NCBI RefSeq assembly: GCF_001583495.1
Contig: NZ_LQAQ01000015.1
Span: 248,001-312,000 of the forward strand
Length of the DNA stretch: 64,000 nt
DNA from: Flammeovirga sp. SJP92
GTDB taxonomy: Bacteria; Bacteroidota; Bacteroidia; Cytophagales; Flammeovirgaceae
Direction: 5' to 3'
The notes under the pieces are model-generated. The model searched no databases. It worked only from the letters and a program-made list of their open reading frames with translations, and was not told the origin of the DNA. The first letter of the stretch is position 1, and every line of letters starts with the position of its first letter. The position numbers and the translations under genes were made by a program. This document shows positions 54,589 through 64,000 of this stretch, piece after piece.

Positions 54589-54596
54589 CAAAATTA
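54589..54596 (-). promoter_or_regulatory. -7 box upstream of the small membrane gene
   Basis: Minus-strand TAATTTTG is a TAnnTTTG match, 113 bases before the ATG at 54476. No -33 element was found. Confidence 0.3.
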
Positions 54597-54677
54597 TACA
54601 CCTATAAACCAGTAACTTAAATTAAAATAAAATGATAATCATTAATTCAATTGTAATACAAATATATCAATAAAAAA

Positions 54678-54705
54678 ACTGGAAGACACTATTAGTGCTT
54701 CCAGT
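54678..54705 (-). terminator. Terminator after susD
   Basis: ACTGGAAG plus CACT pairs with AGTGCTTCCAGT (one bulged A), with T-rich sequence next on the minus strand. It ends the SusC-SusD transcript 50 bases after the SusD stop. Confidence 0.8.
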
Positions 54706-54754
54706 AAAAAATTGTTGTAATTAATGATGAATTGTCTGTCTATTTATATATCTC

Positions 54755-56311
54755 TTAGTAACCTGGGTTTTGATCCTCTTGACCAATACCTGGATTACCT
54801 ACTATTTCTGCTAGCGGAATTGGAAAAACTTCATGCTTACCCGCTACAAAACCTAAATCTGATAACTCTTGTGCTGCAAGTCCCCATCTTACTAAATCCC
54901 AAAAACGTGAACCTTCATAAGCTAGCTCCACTCTTCTTTCCTTCACTATTGCATCAAATAAAGTTTGTCCAGAAACCGACGCATCATAATCTGCTAATCC
55001 GCCTGCTCTTTGACGAAGTTTATTTAACATTGCTCTTGCATCTGCTTCACGACCTTGATTATAATAAGCTTCAGCTGCTAGCAATAAAACATCAGCATAT
55101 CTAAGCAATCTCCAGTTAGTTGTATAGTTCAACTCCGGAGTCGCCCCATCTTCAGTTGAAGTTTCTGATTCAAAAGAAGTATACTTTGTTCGAACTAAAC
55201 CTTCTGTATCCCAACCGTCAACGAATTCCTGACCATAGTACTTCGCTAAACCATCAGCATCTAACACTGTCCCATCTCTTCTCCCATCGGTTGGTTCAAA
55301 AGCATCAAATAATACTTTTGTCGGAGGTAAGAATCCCCAACCTGATCTTAATTTACCTTCTTTCTCTGGAACTGCACCCTCAATTTCATTTAACTCTCTT
55401 GGACCAGATAATTGGATATGACGGTTATCATGAGCATTTCTATTCCATTCTGTTGTACCCCAAGTATCACCATTTGTTATAAAAGATGCTTCAAATAACG
55501 ATTCAATACCAAATTCTGTAGTTTGTAAAGTCAAGCTTTCAAAATCCGCTTCCAAGCCAACTTCAGAACCTTCTGTTTGAATCACACTCTCCAGCGGAGC
55601 AATCGCACCAGAATAATCTCCGCTATATACTCTCACCTTACCTAATAAACCAAGTGCTGCCTGCTTGTTTGCTCTAAATGCATCACCTGTACCTGCAAAA
55701 GTTGACTTATTTGGAAGCACTTCTGACGCTTCTAATAAATCTTTTTCTATTTGAGCATATACTTCCGCTTTAGGCGTTCTTGCTTTACCTTCTTGTAGTT
55801 CTACAGGAGGCACCAACCATAAAGGAACATCACCAAAGGCAGTTACCAATTCAAAATAATGGAATGCTCTTAAGAACTTTGCTTCAGCAATCATTCTTTT
55901 CATCAAATCACTCGCATCTTCAGGAGCACTTGAAATAATTAAGTTTGCTCTGTATACACCAAAATAGTTAATATGATAATACGAACGGATTCCCAGGTTT
56001 TCAGGATGCCAATTAAAATCATCAAGTTCCTGATATTGTGGTTGATCTGAAGAGTTACCACCACCACAATTCACATCATCCGAAGGAAGGTTTTTAATAA
56101 CATAACAGCTTGACCAACCTTGAAACTGATCTGTTGACAGCATATCATAAGCTGCAACCAAAGCCAACTTCACTTCCTCGTCTGTCTGATAGTATTCTTC
56201 AGCCTTTGACTTGCCATAAGGCTCTACTTCTAAAAATTTTGCTGAACATGAACTTAAAACAGCTGCTGCTCCCAAAACGGTTAATACCTTTTTAAATCTA
56301 TTGAATTTCAT
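54755..56311 (-). CDS. SusD/RagB family surface lipoprotein
   Basis: A 518-residue outer-membrane lipoprotein that captures oligosaccharides and caps the SusC channel. The signal ends in the lipobox LSSCSAKFLEVEP (cysteine near 22). The N-terminal TPR-like region and the C-terminal segments TNWRLLRYADVLLLAAEAYY and VKERRVELAYEGSRFWDLVR are SusD signatures. It lies 27 bases after susC, so both form one unit. The ligand is probably a beta-glucan oligosaccharide judging from the adjacent enzymes. Confidence 0.95.
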   Translation of the reverse strand: MKFNRFKKVLTVLGAAAVLSSCSAKFLEVEPYGKSKAEEYYQTDEEVKLALVAAYDMLSTDQFQGWSSCYVIKNLPSDDVNCGGGNSSDQPQYQELDDFNWHPENLGIRSYYHINYFGVYRANLIISSAPEDASDLMKRMIAEAKFLRAFHYFELVTAFGDVPLWLVPPVELQEGKARTPKAEVYAQIEKDLLEASEVLPNKSTFAGTGDAFRANKQAALGLLGKVRVYSGDYSGAIAPLESVIQTEGSEVGLEADFESLTLQTTEFGIESLFEASFITNGDTWGTTEWNRNAHDNRHIQLSGPRELNEIEGAVPEKEGKLRSGWGFLPPTKVLFDAFEPTDGRRDGTVLDADGLAKYYGQEFVDGWDTEGLVRTKYTSFESETSTEDGATPELNYTTNWRLLRYADVLLLAAEAYYNQGREADARAMLNKLRQRAGGLADYDASVSGQTLFDAIVKERRVELAYEGSRFWDLVRWGLAAQELSDLGFVAGKHEVFPIPLAEIVGNPGIGQEDQNPGY

Positions 56312-56338
56312 TTTGAGTATTTCTTTTATGTTGTTTGA

Positions 56339-59300
56339 TTAGAATGTCACTGAAAGACCGAATAATACTTTTCTTGAAATTGGATAAGTACCAAAGTCAA
56401 TACCTTGAGCGTTGTTGTTTTGGCTACCCACTTCAGGGTCCATTCCTTCATAACTTGTGAAAGTAAAGAAGTCGTTAAGTGACACATATACTCTTGCTCT
56501 CTGCATTAATACTTTTGCAGCAATGTTTGTTGGCAATGTATATCCTAATTGAATTTGTCTGATCTTCAAGTAGCTTGCATCTTGTACTAACAAATCACTC
56601 TTGAAATACTTATCAGAACTATAACCTGCTCTAGGGTAAGTTGCTACATCACCATCTTCGATCCAACGGTCAGCAGTTACACTTTGTAATCTGTTTGTTG
56701 CATTATTATCAGCTCTTGTAAATCCAATGAAGTTTTGATGTCCAGTTGCTCCTTGTAAGAAGATATTCAAATCAAATCCCTTGTAAGCTGCAGATAAATT
56801 AGCACCAAAAATGAAAGTTGGGTGAGGAGAACCGATATTTGTAAGGTCTTGCTCGTTGATTTTACCATCACCGTTTACATCTTTAATGATTGGATCACCA
56901 GGAGCAAAATCTCCAGCATCATCTTGAATGTTATTTGCTTCCATCCATTGTGCGATGTGTGCTTGATCTCTGAAAATACCATCATTTTGATAACCTCTGA
57001 AGTACCATACTGGCAAACCTGCCTCGAAATAAGTAACTGGACCTAACGTTGGTAATGAAACGCCCTCTATTCTTGTTAAACCTTGTGATACTTCAATCAC
57101 TTCATTCTTATTGAAAGCACCATTTACACTTACATCATAAGTAAATTCTCTTTCAGAATTTCTATATCCTAAGATCATCTCTACACCTTTGTTAGATACT
57201 GTACCTGCATTTGCAAAAGGAGCATTATTACCATAAGATAAAGCAGGAGTTGAAGGCGTCAATAAATCTTTTGTTAGCTTATTATAGTAATCTAAAGTGA
57301 AGTATAATTTACTATCGAACGCTCTTAAATCAAAACCAATATTTGTTTGTTCCGAAGTTTCCCATTTTAAATCAGGGTTCGCTAAAAACTCTGGTTCTGC
57401 TCCTGTTAACAATACATCGTCTGCATTAGGATAGAAAATGTTTGTTGTAGTAATCAACGATCTGTATTGATCAACACCTAAGTTAGATAAACTACCGTTT
57501 CTACCCCAGCTACCTCTGATTTTCAAGTAATCAATGGCATCTACTGACCAGAAGCTTTCATTGGAAACATTCCAACCTAAAGAGAATGAAGGGAATGTAC
57601 CAAACTGATTTTTAGGAGAGAATAATGAAGAACCATCTCTACGGAATGTCGCTTCGAAGATATATCTGTTATCGTAATCATATGATAAACGGCCAAAATA
57701 CGAAGTCATTCTTCTTGTTTCATTTCTACCTGTTACTCTATCGTTATCTCTTGAATCCACATAATCTGGATATCTAAATAAGTCATCTTCTTTTACCATA
57801 TTACCTGATCTAGTATCAAGGTTACGGTATCTGTTCTCTTGTGACGACATACCCACTAATGCAGTGATAGAGTGCTTATCGAACTTTGTAGTATATGTTG
57901 CAAAATTCTCCCATAACCAATTGTTCCAGTGTTCCTCGTTTGCTGTTACTGTAGGTGCATTACTTTCTAAGTTTGAGTTGGCCCAGAATGAAGGGTTCCA
58001 GCTATTGAAACTTCCTTGCGTAACATCTAAACCTATACGTGAACTAATTTTCAAACCTTCAATTGGTTTTAAATTCACCATACCTGTAGAAAGCATTTTG
58101 TTCTCTTTATAGACACCTTTTTCATTTGCTAAACGGATCAATGGGTTAATCACCTCACCTTTTAGGAAATCGTTATTTGATAATCCGTAATAATTTCCAT
58201 TCTCATCTCTTCTTAAAATTTTACCTTCATCCAATTTTTCCTGCATATAAGGAGTCAATTGATTAGGAGCATATCTTGCTTCCCCTGTAGGATCCATCAT
58301 TAAAGCACTGTTTACAATACCATTAAAAGCCTCATCCTCAGTAATTGAAGATCTTGAGAAGCTTGTCAATGCAATATTCGCTTGAACATCAATCCATTTT
58401 TTAAGATTTCTAGTTACATTCAAACGTCCGTTGTAACGCTCATAACTGGCAGTGCTACCACCAATAATACCATCTTGAGAAGTGTAACCTGCACTCAATA
58501 AGTACGAGCCTTTTTCAGATCCACCTGAGAATGATAAGTTATGCATCACCATTGGAGCTTGCTCTGAAGCTTCATCCAGCCAGTTTGTTCCTTGTCCGTG
58601 TTCAGCTGGATCTGGAACATAACCTTTTGAAGGATCGTGTACTTCTCTCATGAAAGTAGCATATTCATTGGCATTCATCATTTGAGGTTTCAAACCTAGA
58701 CTCTGAATACCATACTGGAAAGAGTAATCAATATTAGATCTTCCATCTTTATTACCACCTTTCGTTGTGATGATTACAACACCATTTGCACCTTCAGAAC
58801 CATAGATTGCTGAAGAAGCTGCATCTTTCAATACTTCCATTGAAGCAATATCTGATGGTGCTAAGAAACTAATATTATTAGTCTTCATACCATCTACAAT
58901 ATATAGAGGATCACTATTACCATTTGAACTAGCACCACGAATACGAACTTTGATACCGTTACCAGGAGAACCTGATTGAGGAGAGACAGTCACACCTGCT
59001 GCTTTACCTTGTAGAGCTTGTTCTGCACTGATCGCTGAACTTACAATATCATCAGCCTCCACACTTGCAATGGCACCTGTTACTAGTGATTTCTTTTGAA
59101 CACCGTAACCAATTACCACTACTTCTTCTAATTGTTCTTGATCAATTTCTAATGAAATATCAAAGGTCGTTTGCGTACCGATAGTACGTTCTATTGTTTT
59201 ATAACCTACAAAAGTGAAGACCAGCACTTCTGCGTCGTTTGATACATTTAACTTAAACTGTCCATTGAAATCAGTTACAGTACCTATAGTAGTTCCTTTT

Positions 59301-59455
59301 ACTTTAATATTCACTCCTGGTAGAGGTTCACTTCCCTCACCTAAGATCGTTCCAGACAATGCTTTTTCCTGAGCCCAAGATTGAGTACTAAAAAGCATTA
59401 AAAAAGCCATAGAGAGCACCCAAGCTATGCTTTTTAAATTAATTAGTTTGTGCAT
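56339..59455 (-). CDS. SusC/RagA TonB-linked outer-membrane transporter
   Basis: A 1038-residue importer. It has a signal peptide (to about 28), a carboxypeptidase-D-like domain (about 30-110: GSEPLPGVNIKVKGTTIGTV), the SusC-type TonB-box region LEEVVVIGYGVQKKSLVTGA near 118-137, the plug (SDPLYIVDGMK near 185-195) and a 22-stranded barrel to the final LFGLSVTF. It imports oligosaccharides with SusD, driven by TonB. It is the first gene of the locus; SusD follows 27 bases downstream. Confidence 0.95.
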   Translation of the reverse strand: MHKLINLKSIAWVLSMAFLMLFSTQSWAQEKALSGTILGEGSEPLPGVNIKVKGTTIGTVTDFNGQFKLNVSNDAEVLVFTFVGYKTIERTIGTQTTFDISLEIDQEQLEEVVVIGYGVQKKSLVTGAIASVEADDIVSSAISAEQALQGKAAGVTVSPQSGSPGNGIKVRIRGASSNGNSDPLYIVDGMKTNNISFLAPSDIASMEVLKDAASSAIYGSEGANGVVIITTKGGNKDGRSNIDYSFQYGIQSLGLKPQMMNANEYATFMREVHDPSKGYVPDPAEHGQGTNWLDEASEQAPMVMHNLSFSGGSEKGSYLLSAGYTSQDGIIGGSTASYERYNGRLNVTRNLKKWIDVQANIALTSFSRSSITEDEAFNGIVNSALMMDPTGEARYAPNQLTPYMQEKLDEGKILRRDENGNYYGLSNNDFLKGEVINPLIRLANEKGVYKENKMLSTGMVNLKPIEGLKISSRIGLDVTQGSFNSWNPSFWANSNLESNAPTVTANEEHWNNWLWENFATYTTKFDKHSITALVGMSSQENRYRNLDTRSGNMVKEDDLFRYPDYVDSRDNDRVTGRNETRRMTSYFGRLSYDYDNRYIFEATFRRDGSSLFSPKNQFGTFPSFSLGWNVSNESFWSVDAIDYLKIRGSWGRNGSLSNLGVDQYRSLITTTNIFYPNADDVLLTGAEPEFLANPDLKWETSEQTNIGFDLRAFDSKLYFTLDYYNKLTKDLLTPSTPALSYGNNAPFANAGTVSNKGVEMILGYRNSEREFTYDVSVNGAFNKNEVIEVSQGLTRIEGVSLPTLGPVTYFEAGLPVWYFRGYQNDGIFRDQAHIAQWMEANNIQDDAGDFAPGDPIIKDVNGDGKINEQDLTNIGSPHPTFIFGANLSAAYKGFDLNIFLQGATGHQNFIGFTRADNNATNRLQSVTADRWIEDGDVATYPRAGYSSDKYFKSDLLVQDASYLKIRQIQLGYTLPTNIAAKVLMQRARVYVSLNDFFTFTSYEGMDPEVGSQNNNAQGIDFGTYPISRKVLFGLSVTF

Positions 59456-59827
59456 GTTTTTATGTAAATAGAAATAATAAAAAGTAATTAAAAAATTCTG
59501 GTAGATTAGAATTTTTCGAAGAGAATCAATTTAGATTCATTCAGAATTTGTTATGTAACTTTTAGACGCGCTTTTTTTCCTAAGCCATTAAGAGAGCGTA
59601 ATATGTCTAAAGAGTTAAGTTGTAATTGGATAAATAGTTATAATCAAATCATATTCTAGATTGCGATTGTAAATAATTCATTTCAATTTTGCTGACGTCA
59701 TATGCAATGTTAGTTAGTTCCTGTTTGTCCTCAAAAAAAAATAAAATACATTTTTACACTTCTAATACTACATTATTACGTGTGTTTATTTATAAACAAC
59801 TGATCAACAATGACATAAAACAAAAAA
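59456..59827. other. Upstream region of susC
   Basis: A gap of about 470 bases up to cinA, including the cinA terminator. It should contain the susC promoter and the regulator's binding site, but I could not find an exact -7 box or a clear operator. Confidence 0.3.
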
Positions 59828-59857
59828 GAGTCTCAAAATTATTATATTTTAAGACTC
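59828..59857 (-). terminator. Terminator after cinA
   Basis: GAGTCTCAAAAT (59828-59839) pairs with ATTTTAAGACTC (59846-59857), with one G-U pair on the minus strand, followed by a T run. It lies 73 bases beyond the cinA stop. Confidence 0.7.
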
Positions 59858-59929
59858 AGATTTTACGCTGTTAACAAAGTGATTTTATTTTATTTCATTT
59901 AAAAGAATCACTTAAGAAAATAATATAAC

Positions 59930-61186
59930 CTAATTTTCTTGGTTTAATTCTTCCAAAAGCCACTTCAAAACTGAATTGGTTGTCACTGTCACATTCAACT
60001 TTCTATTATTATAAAGTTGCAATAATTTGGCTTCAGTACCTTTCTTGGTAGACAACGCAATCCATATAGTTCCAACAGGCTTGTCTTTCGTTGCTCCAGT
60101 TGGCCCTGCAATCCCTGTAGTGGCAACACCAAAATCAGAATTGTACTTTTCACGGACGTTGTTCGCCATCTGAAGAGCTACTTGCTCACTGACCGCACCA
60201 AAATCCCTTAAACTTTCAGAGGTTACCCCTAGCTGACTTTCTTTCACTTCATTACTGTAAGAAACAATGCCTCCATTATAAAAAGCTGAAGCTCCTGCTA
60301 TACTTGTGATAGTTTTTGCGATGTTTCCACCAGTGCAAGATTCGGCTGTAGCCAAAGTCAATCCTTTTTCTTTTAAAAGATCTGAAACTATCAACTCAAT
60401 ATCTATATCCTCTTCTGCATACAAGTTATCACCTAGTAAAGTTCTTAACTTTTCAACCTCTTGCTCAATCTTGTTTTTTAGGTCCGTTTCATCATAACTT
60501 ACTCCAGTAATTCTCAATCGAACTTGCCCCAAACGAGGTAAATAAGCTAAACTTAATTCTTCTGGAAGGCTTTCCTCCCAATCTTCAATCATTTCAGCCA
60601 GTTTAGACTCCGGAATTCCCATCGTTCTCAACATTTTATGAACGATAAACGGTGTATGGTACTTCTCCTGTAACTGATCCAAGACATGATTTTCCATCAA
60701 ATACTTCATCTCATGAGGAACACCCGGCATAGAAATGATAGTTTTTTCTCCATTTTCAAACCACATTCCAGGTGCAGTACCTACTTTATTCATTAGTACC
60801 TTTCCATTCGATGGAATATCAGCCTGCATTCTATTCAATGTGGTCAGCTCTCTATTTCTAGCTTTAAACAACTCCGCTATATTATCATATACTTCTTGAC
60901 GGAATGTCATATCTACGTCAAAATATTCAGCTATTGTATTTTTGGTAATATCGTCTTTTGTAGGCCCTAAACCACCTGTAATTAACACAATATCAGCCCT
61001 AGACTGGGCTTCTTCTAAGATAGTCAGTATCTCCTCTTTAGTGTCTCCAATAGAAGTTTTACGTATTACATTAAAGCCTTTTTTATTGAGTTCAGTCCCC
61101 ATCCATTGGGAGTTTGTGTCCGTTATCTGTCCATAAAGAATTTCATCTCCTATGGTAACTATTTCTACGTATGTATGCGTTTTCAT
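59930..61186 (-). CDS. cinA: CinA family protein: molybdopterin-binding and nicotinamide-nucleotide amidase domains
   Basis: A 418-residue CinA. The N-terminal MoCF-like domain (about 5-175) has IGDEILYGQITDTNSQWMG and ITGGLGPTKDDITK; the C-terminal PncC-like domain (about 255-415) has TAESCTGGNIAKTI and ATTGIAGPTGATKDKPVGT. It hydrolyses ADP-ribose in the N-terminal part and deamidates nicotinamide mononucleotide in the C-terminal part, feeding NAD recycling. It is divergent from anmK with 52 bases between them. Confidence 0.95.
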   Translation of the reverse strand: MKTHTYVEIVTIGDEILYGQITDTNSQWMGTELNKKGFNVIRKTSIGDTKEEILTILEEAQSRADIVLITGGLGPTKDDITKNTIAEYFDVDMTFRQEVYDNIAELFKARNRELTTLNRMQADIPSNGKVLMNKVGTAPGMWFENGEKTIISMPGVPHEMKYLMENHVLDQLQEKYHTPFIVHKMLRTMGIPESKLAEMIEDWEESLPEELSLAYLPRLGQVRLRITGVSYDETDLKNKIEQEVEKLRTLLGDNLYAEEDIDIELIVSDLLKEKGLTLATAESCTGGNIAKTITSIAGASAFYNGGIVSYSNEVKESQLGVTSESLRDFGAVSEQVALQMANNVREKYNSDFGVATTGIAGPTGATKDKPVGTIWIALSTKKGTEAKLLQLYNNRKLNVTVTTNSVLKWLLEELNQEN

Positions 61187-61238
61187 TGCTTATTATTAAT
61201 ATAAATGCGAAATTAAATGATTCAAATCTGCAACTAAA

Positions 61239-62420
61239 ATGAGTAGTAAAAACAAATTTCGATTAATAGGTGTGATGTCCGGCACAAGTCTGGACGGCAT
61301 TGACCTATGTTATGCTGAATTTTGGAAAGATAGTCAAAAACAGTGGCGTTATACAATGCCACATACTGACAGTGTTGATTATGATGAAGAATGGAAAACC
61401 AAACTTGACACTGCTGAACATCTTTCAGCCCTTGAATATATAAAATTAGACCGAGCTTTAGGTAGAAAGATAGGCATGCATATCCGATCTTTCATCGATA
61501 GGAACAATTTAAAAGTCGATTTTGTTTGCAGTCATGGGCATACAATTTTCCATCAGACCGAAATTGGTATTACTTCACAGATCGGTCATGGGCCTGCAAT
61601 TGCAAGATATTCAGGCTGTAATGTGATCAATGACTTCAGAGTAGCAGATTTAGCTTTTCAGGGACAAGGTGCTCCATTAGTACCTGTTGGTGATCGTTTA
61701 TTGTTCCACGAATATCATTACCGATTGAATCTTGGCGGTATTGGCAATATCTCTTTTGAAGTGAATAATGAAACAATTGCTTTTGACACTTCACCTGCCA
61801 ATATGCCTCTCAATTATTTCATGAGAGAGATTCATAAAGAATATGATGAAGGTGGAAAGATGGCAAAACAAGGTGAAGTGCAACAAAATGTGCTTGATGA
61901 ATTAAACCAACTTCCTTTTTATGACAATTTTGAAGTAAAATCATTAGGAAAAGAATGGTTTCTGGAAAGTTACCTTCCTATCATTTCAAAAGTTGAAAAG
62001 CTGGAAGATCGATTGGCTACTTCTGTTGAACATACTGCAATACAGGTAGGAAAAGTGATAGCATTTGCCTCACAGAAATCAAAATTGCATTTTGGCAAAG
62101 AAAAACTGTTGATCACGGGTGGTGGTGCCTTCAATACCTTCATGGTGGAAAGAATACAGCATCATTGTCCAAATATTGAAATTGTCATTCCTCCAAAAGA
62201 AATTATAACGCATAAAGAAGCTTTACTTTTTGCCTTTCTAGGTTGTCTACGTCTAAAAAAAGAGGTTAATTGTCTTAAGAGTGTAACTGGCGCCACCATA
62301 GACAACTGCGGTGGAGTGATACATCATCCTTTTGTAAAACAAGAAGAGGAAACTACTCCCTCATTGACTGACAATGAAGAGATGCCCTCATTTAATAAAA
62401 TAATTGGCTGTGGTGGTTAA
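61239..62420 (+). CDS. anmK: Anhydro-N-acetylmuramic acid kinase
   Basis: A 393-residue kinase of the ASKHA fold that phosphorylates and opens 1,6-anhydro-MurNAc for peptidoglycan recycling. The nucleotide motif GVMSGTSLDGIDLCYAEF is near 11-28, SHGHTIFH near 98-105, RLNLGGIGNIS near 162-172 and LITGGGAFNTFM near 288-299. A rhomboid protease gene starts 29 bases later and probably shares the transcript. Confidence 0.95.
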   Translation: MSSKNKFRLIGVMSGTSLDGIDLCYAEFWKDSQKQWRYTMPHTDSVDYDEEWKTKLDTAEHLSALEYIKLDRALGRKIGMHIRSFIDRNNLKVDFVCSHGHTIFHQTEIGITSQIGHGPAIARYSGCNVINDFRVADLAFQGQGAPLVPVGDRLLFHEYHYRLNLGGIGNISFEVNNETIAFDTSPANMPLNYFMREIHKEYDEGGKMAKQGEVQQNVLDELNQLPFYDNFEVKSLGKEWFLESYLPIISKVEKLEDRLATSVEHTAIQVGKVIAFASQKSKLHFGKEKLLITGGGAFNTFMVERIQHHCPNIEIVIPPKEIITHKEALLFAFLGCLRLKKEVNCLKSVTGATIDNCGGVIHHPFVKQEEETTPSLTDNEEMPSFNKIIGCGG

Positions 62421-62449
62421 ATTCCTACTACAGCTACAAATGTCAAATT

Positions 62450-63037
62450 ATGAAAATACAATATAATGCACCGGTCACATTGACCTTTACTTTTATAAGT
62501 GCAGCCTTTATTATCTTAAAAACATTTCTTTACATAGATCTTACTCCCTTTTTCTCCGTAGGTGGATTTGGCAGTATGAGCCTGTTTTCACCTTTGACTT
62601 ACTTTAGATTATTTTCTCATGTAATAGGTCACGGAAGCTGGGAACACTTTATGGGTAACTTTACTTATATTCTTCTCCTTGGTCCTATCCTAGAAGAAAA
62701 ATATGGTAGCAAACAGTTGCTTTATATGATCTTGATGACTGCATTTATCACTGGAATGATCAATGCCGTTTTCTTATCTAGTGGTCTTCTTGGTGCTAGT
62801 GGAGTTGTATTTATGTTTATTCTATTGAGCTCTATTGTCAATGTCCAAAAAGGAAAATTACCACTTACTTTTGTATTGATTGTAACCCTGTTTATAGGTC
62901 AAGAATTACTTTCTGTTTTTGATGATGATAATATCTCTCAGTTAGCTCATATTGTTGGCGGTATTTGCGGTGCCATTTTTGGGTTTGGAATTGATAGAAG
63001 AACGACAAAAAAAATTGCCTCTAAAAACTTAGTATAA
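62450..63037 (+). CDS. Rhomboid family intramembrane serine protease
   Basis: A 195-residue membrane protease with six helices. The catalytic dyad is Ser117 in LGASGVVF (GxSG motif) and His167 in LAHIVGG. His66 and Asn70 in HFMGN complete the oxyanion region. It cleaves membrane proteins within the bilayer; the substrate is unknown. It follows anmK by 29 bases and is closed by a terminator. Confidence 0.92.
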   Translation: MKIQYNAPVTLTFTFISAAFIILKTFLYIDLTPFFSVGGFGSMSLFSPLTYFRLFSHVIGHGSWEHFMGNFTYILLLGPILEEKYGSKQLLYMILMTAFITGMINAVFLSSGLLGASGVVFMFILLSSIVNVQKGKLPLTFVLIVTLFIGQELLSVFDDDNISQLAHIVGGICGAIFGFGIDRRTTKKIASKNLV

Positions 63038-63057
63038 GAAACATCGTTACCACAATT

Positions 63058-63094
63058 TAACCCTTGTAAAGGTTCTATAACTTTACAAGGGTTA
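63058..63094 (+). terminator. Terminator after the rhomboid gene
   Basis: A perfect 14-bp stem (63058-63071 with 63081-63094) and 9-base loop, followed by TTTTTT. Confidence 0.9.
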
Positions 63095-63435
63095 TTTTTT
63101 GTTATAAATCTAAAATCAGCTCAACCAAATATCCTTTTATACATTGTTATTACCATGATTTGCTTCTACTGGAAAGTGATATTTTCAGTCTTGCGATATC
63201 AACTTGTGTGTAACAGCATGTGCTAAAAAATGATTCATACATGCTATATAACTTTACATTATTTAAACTCTAGAATATATAAAATCACTACTCATTCTAC
63301 ATCTCTGTTTTTTTTAGTGTTTTGCATTCATTCTTGTAAACCTCTCATTTTAATAGATAGCGGTTTACTTTAATCAATGCCAGGTGCTGAAAATTATGGA
63401 ACATAATAAATGATTAAGAACTTAACGCTACAACA
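63095..63435. other. Intergenic region before the DUF2490 gene
   Basis: 341 bases, very AT-rich, no ORF and no exact -7 box. I see no other structure. Confidence 0.35.
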
Positions 63436-64000
63436 ATGAAGAGGATTATCATAACAGTAATACTATTATTAACTGCTATTTCTATTTATGCTCAAGATAC
63501 GGGTCAATGGGGTGCGGCTTATTTAAAAGTCCGCCTCTCCGATAAGCTGGGATATTATGGAGAACACCATCTCCGATATACCGATAAAGGAAGTGGTTAT
63601 GAACTTCATAAAAGTTACAATAGAATGGGATTAAACTACTTTGTCAATGATAACTTTGATATCGTTGTCGGTCCTGCCATCATTGGAAAATTCAATCAGC
63701 CCATCGGTGATGGTGAACAAGATCTTTATGATCAAACTACACTTATGGAATATAGAATTTGGCATCAGTATTTATATCATCATTATTGGGGAAGGGTAAA
63801 ATTTTACCACCAAGTTCGTATTGAACACAGATGGGAAGAGAAAGAAGAATACACAAAATACAGTAATAGATACCGATATAAGTTGTATGCCTATATTCCT
63901 ATTAATAACGATCATATTGAACCTGGCACATTTTATCTAGTGCCTTCTGTAGAACTTTTTATGCATGACAATCATGAAGAAAGCTTAGAAGATTTCCGTG
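63436..64000 (+). CDS. DUF2490 protein, N-terminal part
   Basis: An open frame from ATG at 63436 that runs off the right edge (188 codons visible). A signal peptide (KRIIITVILLLTAISIYAQ) precedes a beta-rich stretch with GQWGAAYLKVRLSDKLGYYG near 23-42 and HQVRIEHRWEEKE near 133-145. The layout matches DUF2490, a family of outer-membrane beta-barrel proteins of unknown function. The end is outside the window. Confidence 0.78.
   Translation, partial: MKRIIITVILLLTAISIYAQDTGQWGAAYLKVRLSDKLGYYGEHHLRYTDKGSGYELHKSYNRMGLNYFVNDNFDIVVGPAIIGKFNQPIGDGEQDLYDQTTLMEYRIWHQYLYHHYWGRVKFYHQVRIEHRWEEKEEYTKYSNRYRYKLYAYIPINNDHIEPGTFYLVPSVELFMHDNHEESLEDFR

Noticed and set aside
1-64000. CRISPR arrays, tRNA and rRNA genes, insertion sequences, prophage
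   Set aside because: I saw no regularly spaced repeats, no tRNA T-loop with matching arms, no ribosomal RNA sequence and no transposase or phage protein among the recognisable genes.

Overview
The window is AT-rich DNA from a member of the Bacteroidota. It carries a SusC/SusD pair, type IX secretion C-terminal sorting domains, a BshC bacillithiol enzyme, several exact TAnnTTTG-type -7 boxes and an orphan periplasmic-propeller transcription regulator. Gene content and style suggest a marine gliding member of the Cytophagales, such as Flammeovirga; that genus call is inference. I see no tRNA, rRNA, CRISPR array, intact insertion sequence or phage gene.

Left part (1-31 kb), mostly housekeeping and signalling: a hybrid sensor kinase, a UPF0104 membrane protein, a YgiQ-type radical SAM enzyme, a BlaI/M56-peptidase operon with a striking operator array and a divergent TonB-domain protein, a leucine-rich-repeat protein, a shortened HemA beside a globin, a 4'-phosphopantetheinyl transferase, an outer-membrane barrel with a downstream lipoprotein, an unusual three-gene operon (multi-His membrane protein, Tat-type FAD oxidoreductase, DUF350 protein), YaaA, a rhodanese, RpoN with a degenerate PAP2-like protein, a histidine kinase/response regulator pair, and SufB standing alone. 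Between SufB and a peptidase gene lies a probable plus-strand small RNA.

Middle (29-36 kb): an operon of a thiamine-pyrophosphokinase-like protein, BshC, a fatty acid hydroxylase and an M20 peptidase, then a thioredoxin-like protein and an MFS transporter.

Accessory part (35.8-59.5 kb), all on the minus strand. The first unit is a compact operon of a glycyl radical enzyme, its radical SAM activase, a cupin and a GH47 alpha-mannosidase-like lipoprotein. The glycyl radical enzyme has an atypical cysteine motif and I cannot assign its substrate; this is the best candidate for an undescribed pathway. The second unit is a polysaccharide utilisation locus: a membrane-spanning propeller/LuxR regulator, a small coiled-coil protein, a double-GH5 enzyme with three CBM6-like modules, a single GH5 enzyme, a GH3 glucosidase, SusD and SusC. 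It probably targets a beta-1,4-glucan: the GH5 enzymes cut the polymer outside the cell, SusC/SusD import oligosaccharides, and GH3 finishes them.

Right end: CinA, AnmK, a rhomboid protease and the start of a DUF2490 protein. Hairpin terminators follow many of the transcription units and were used to define operons.
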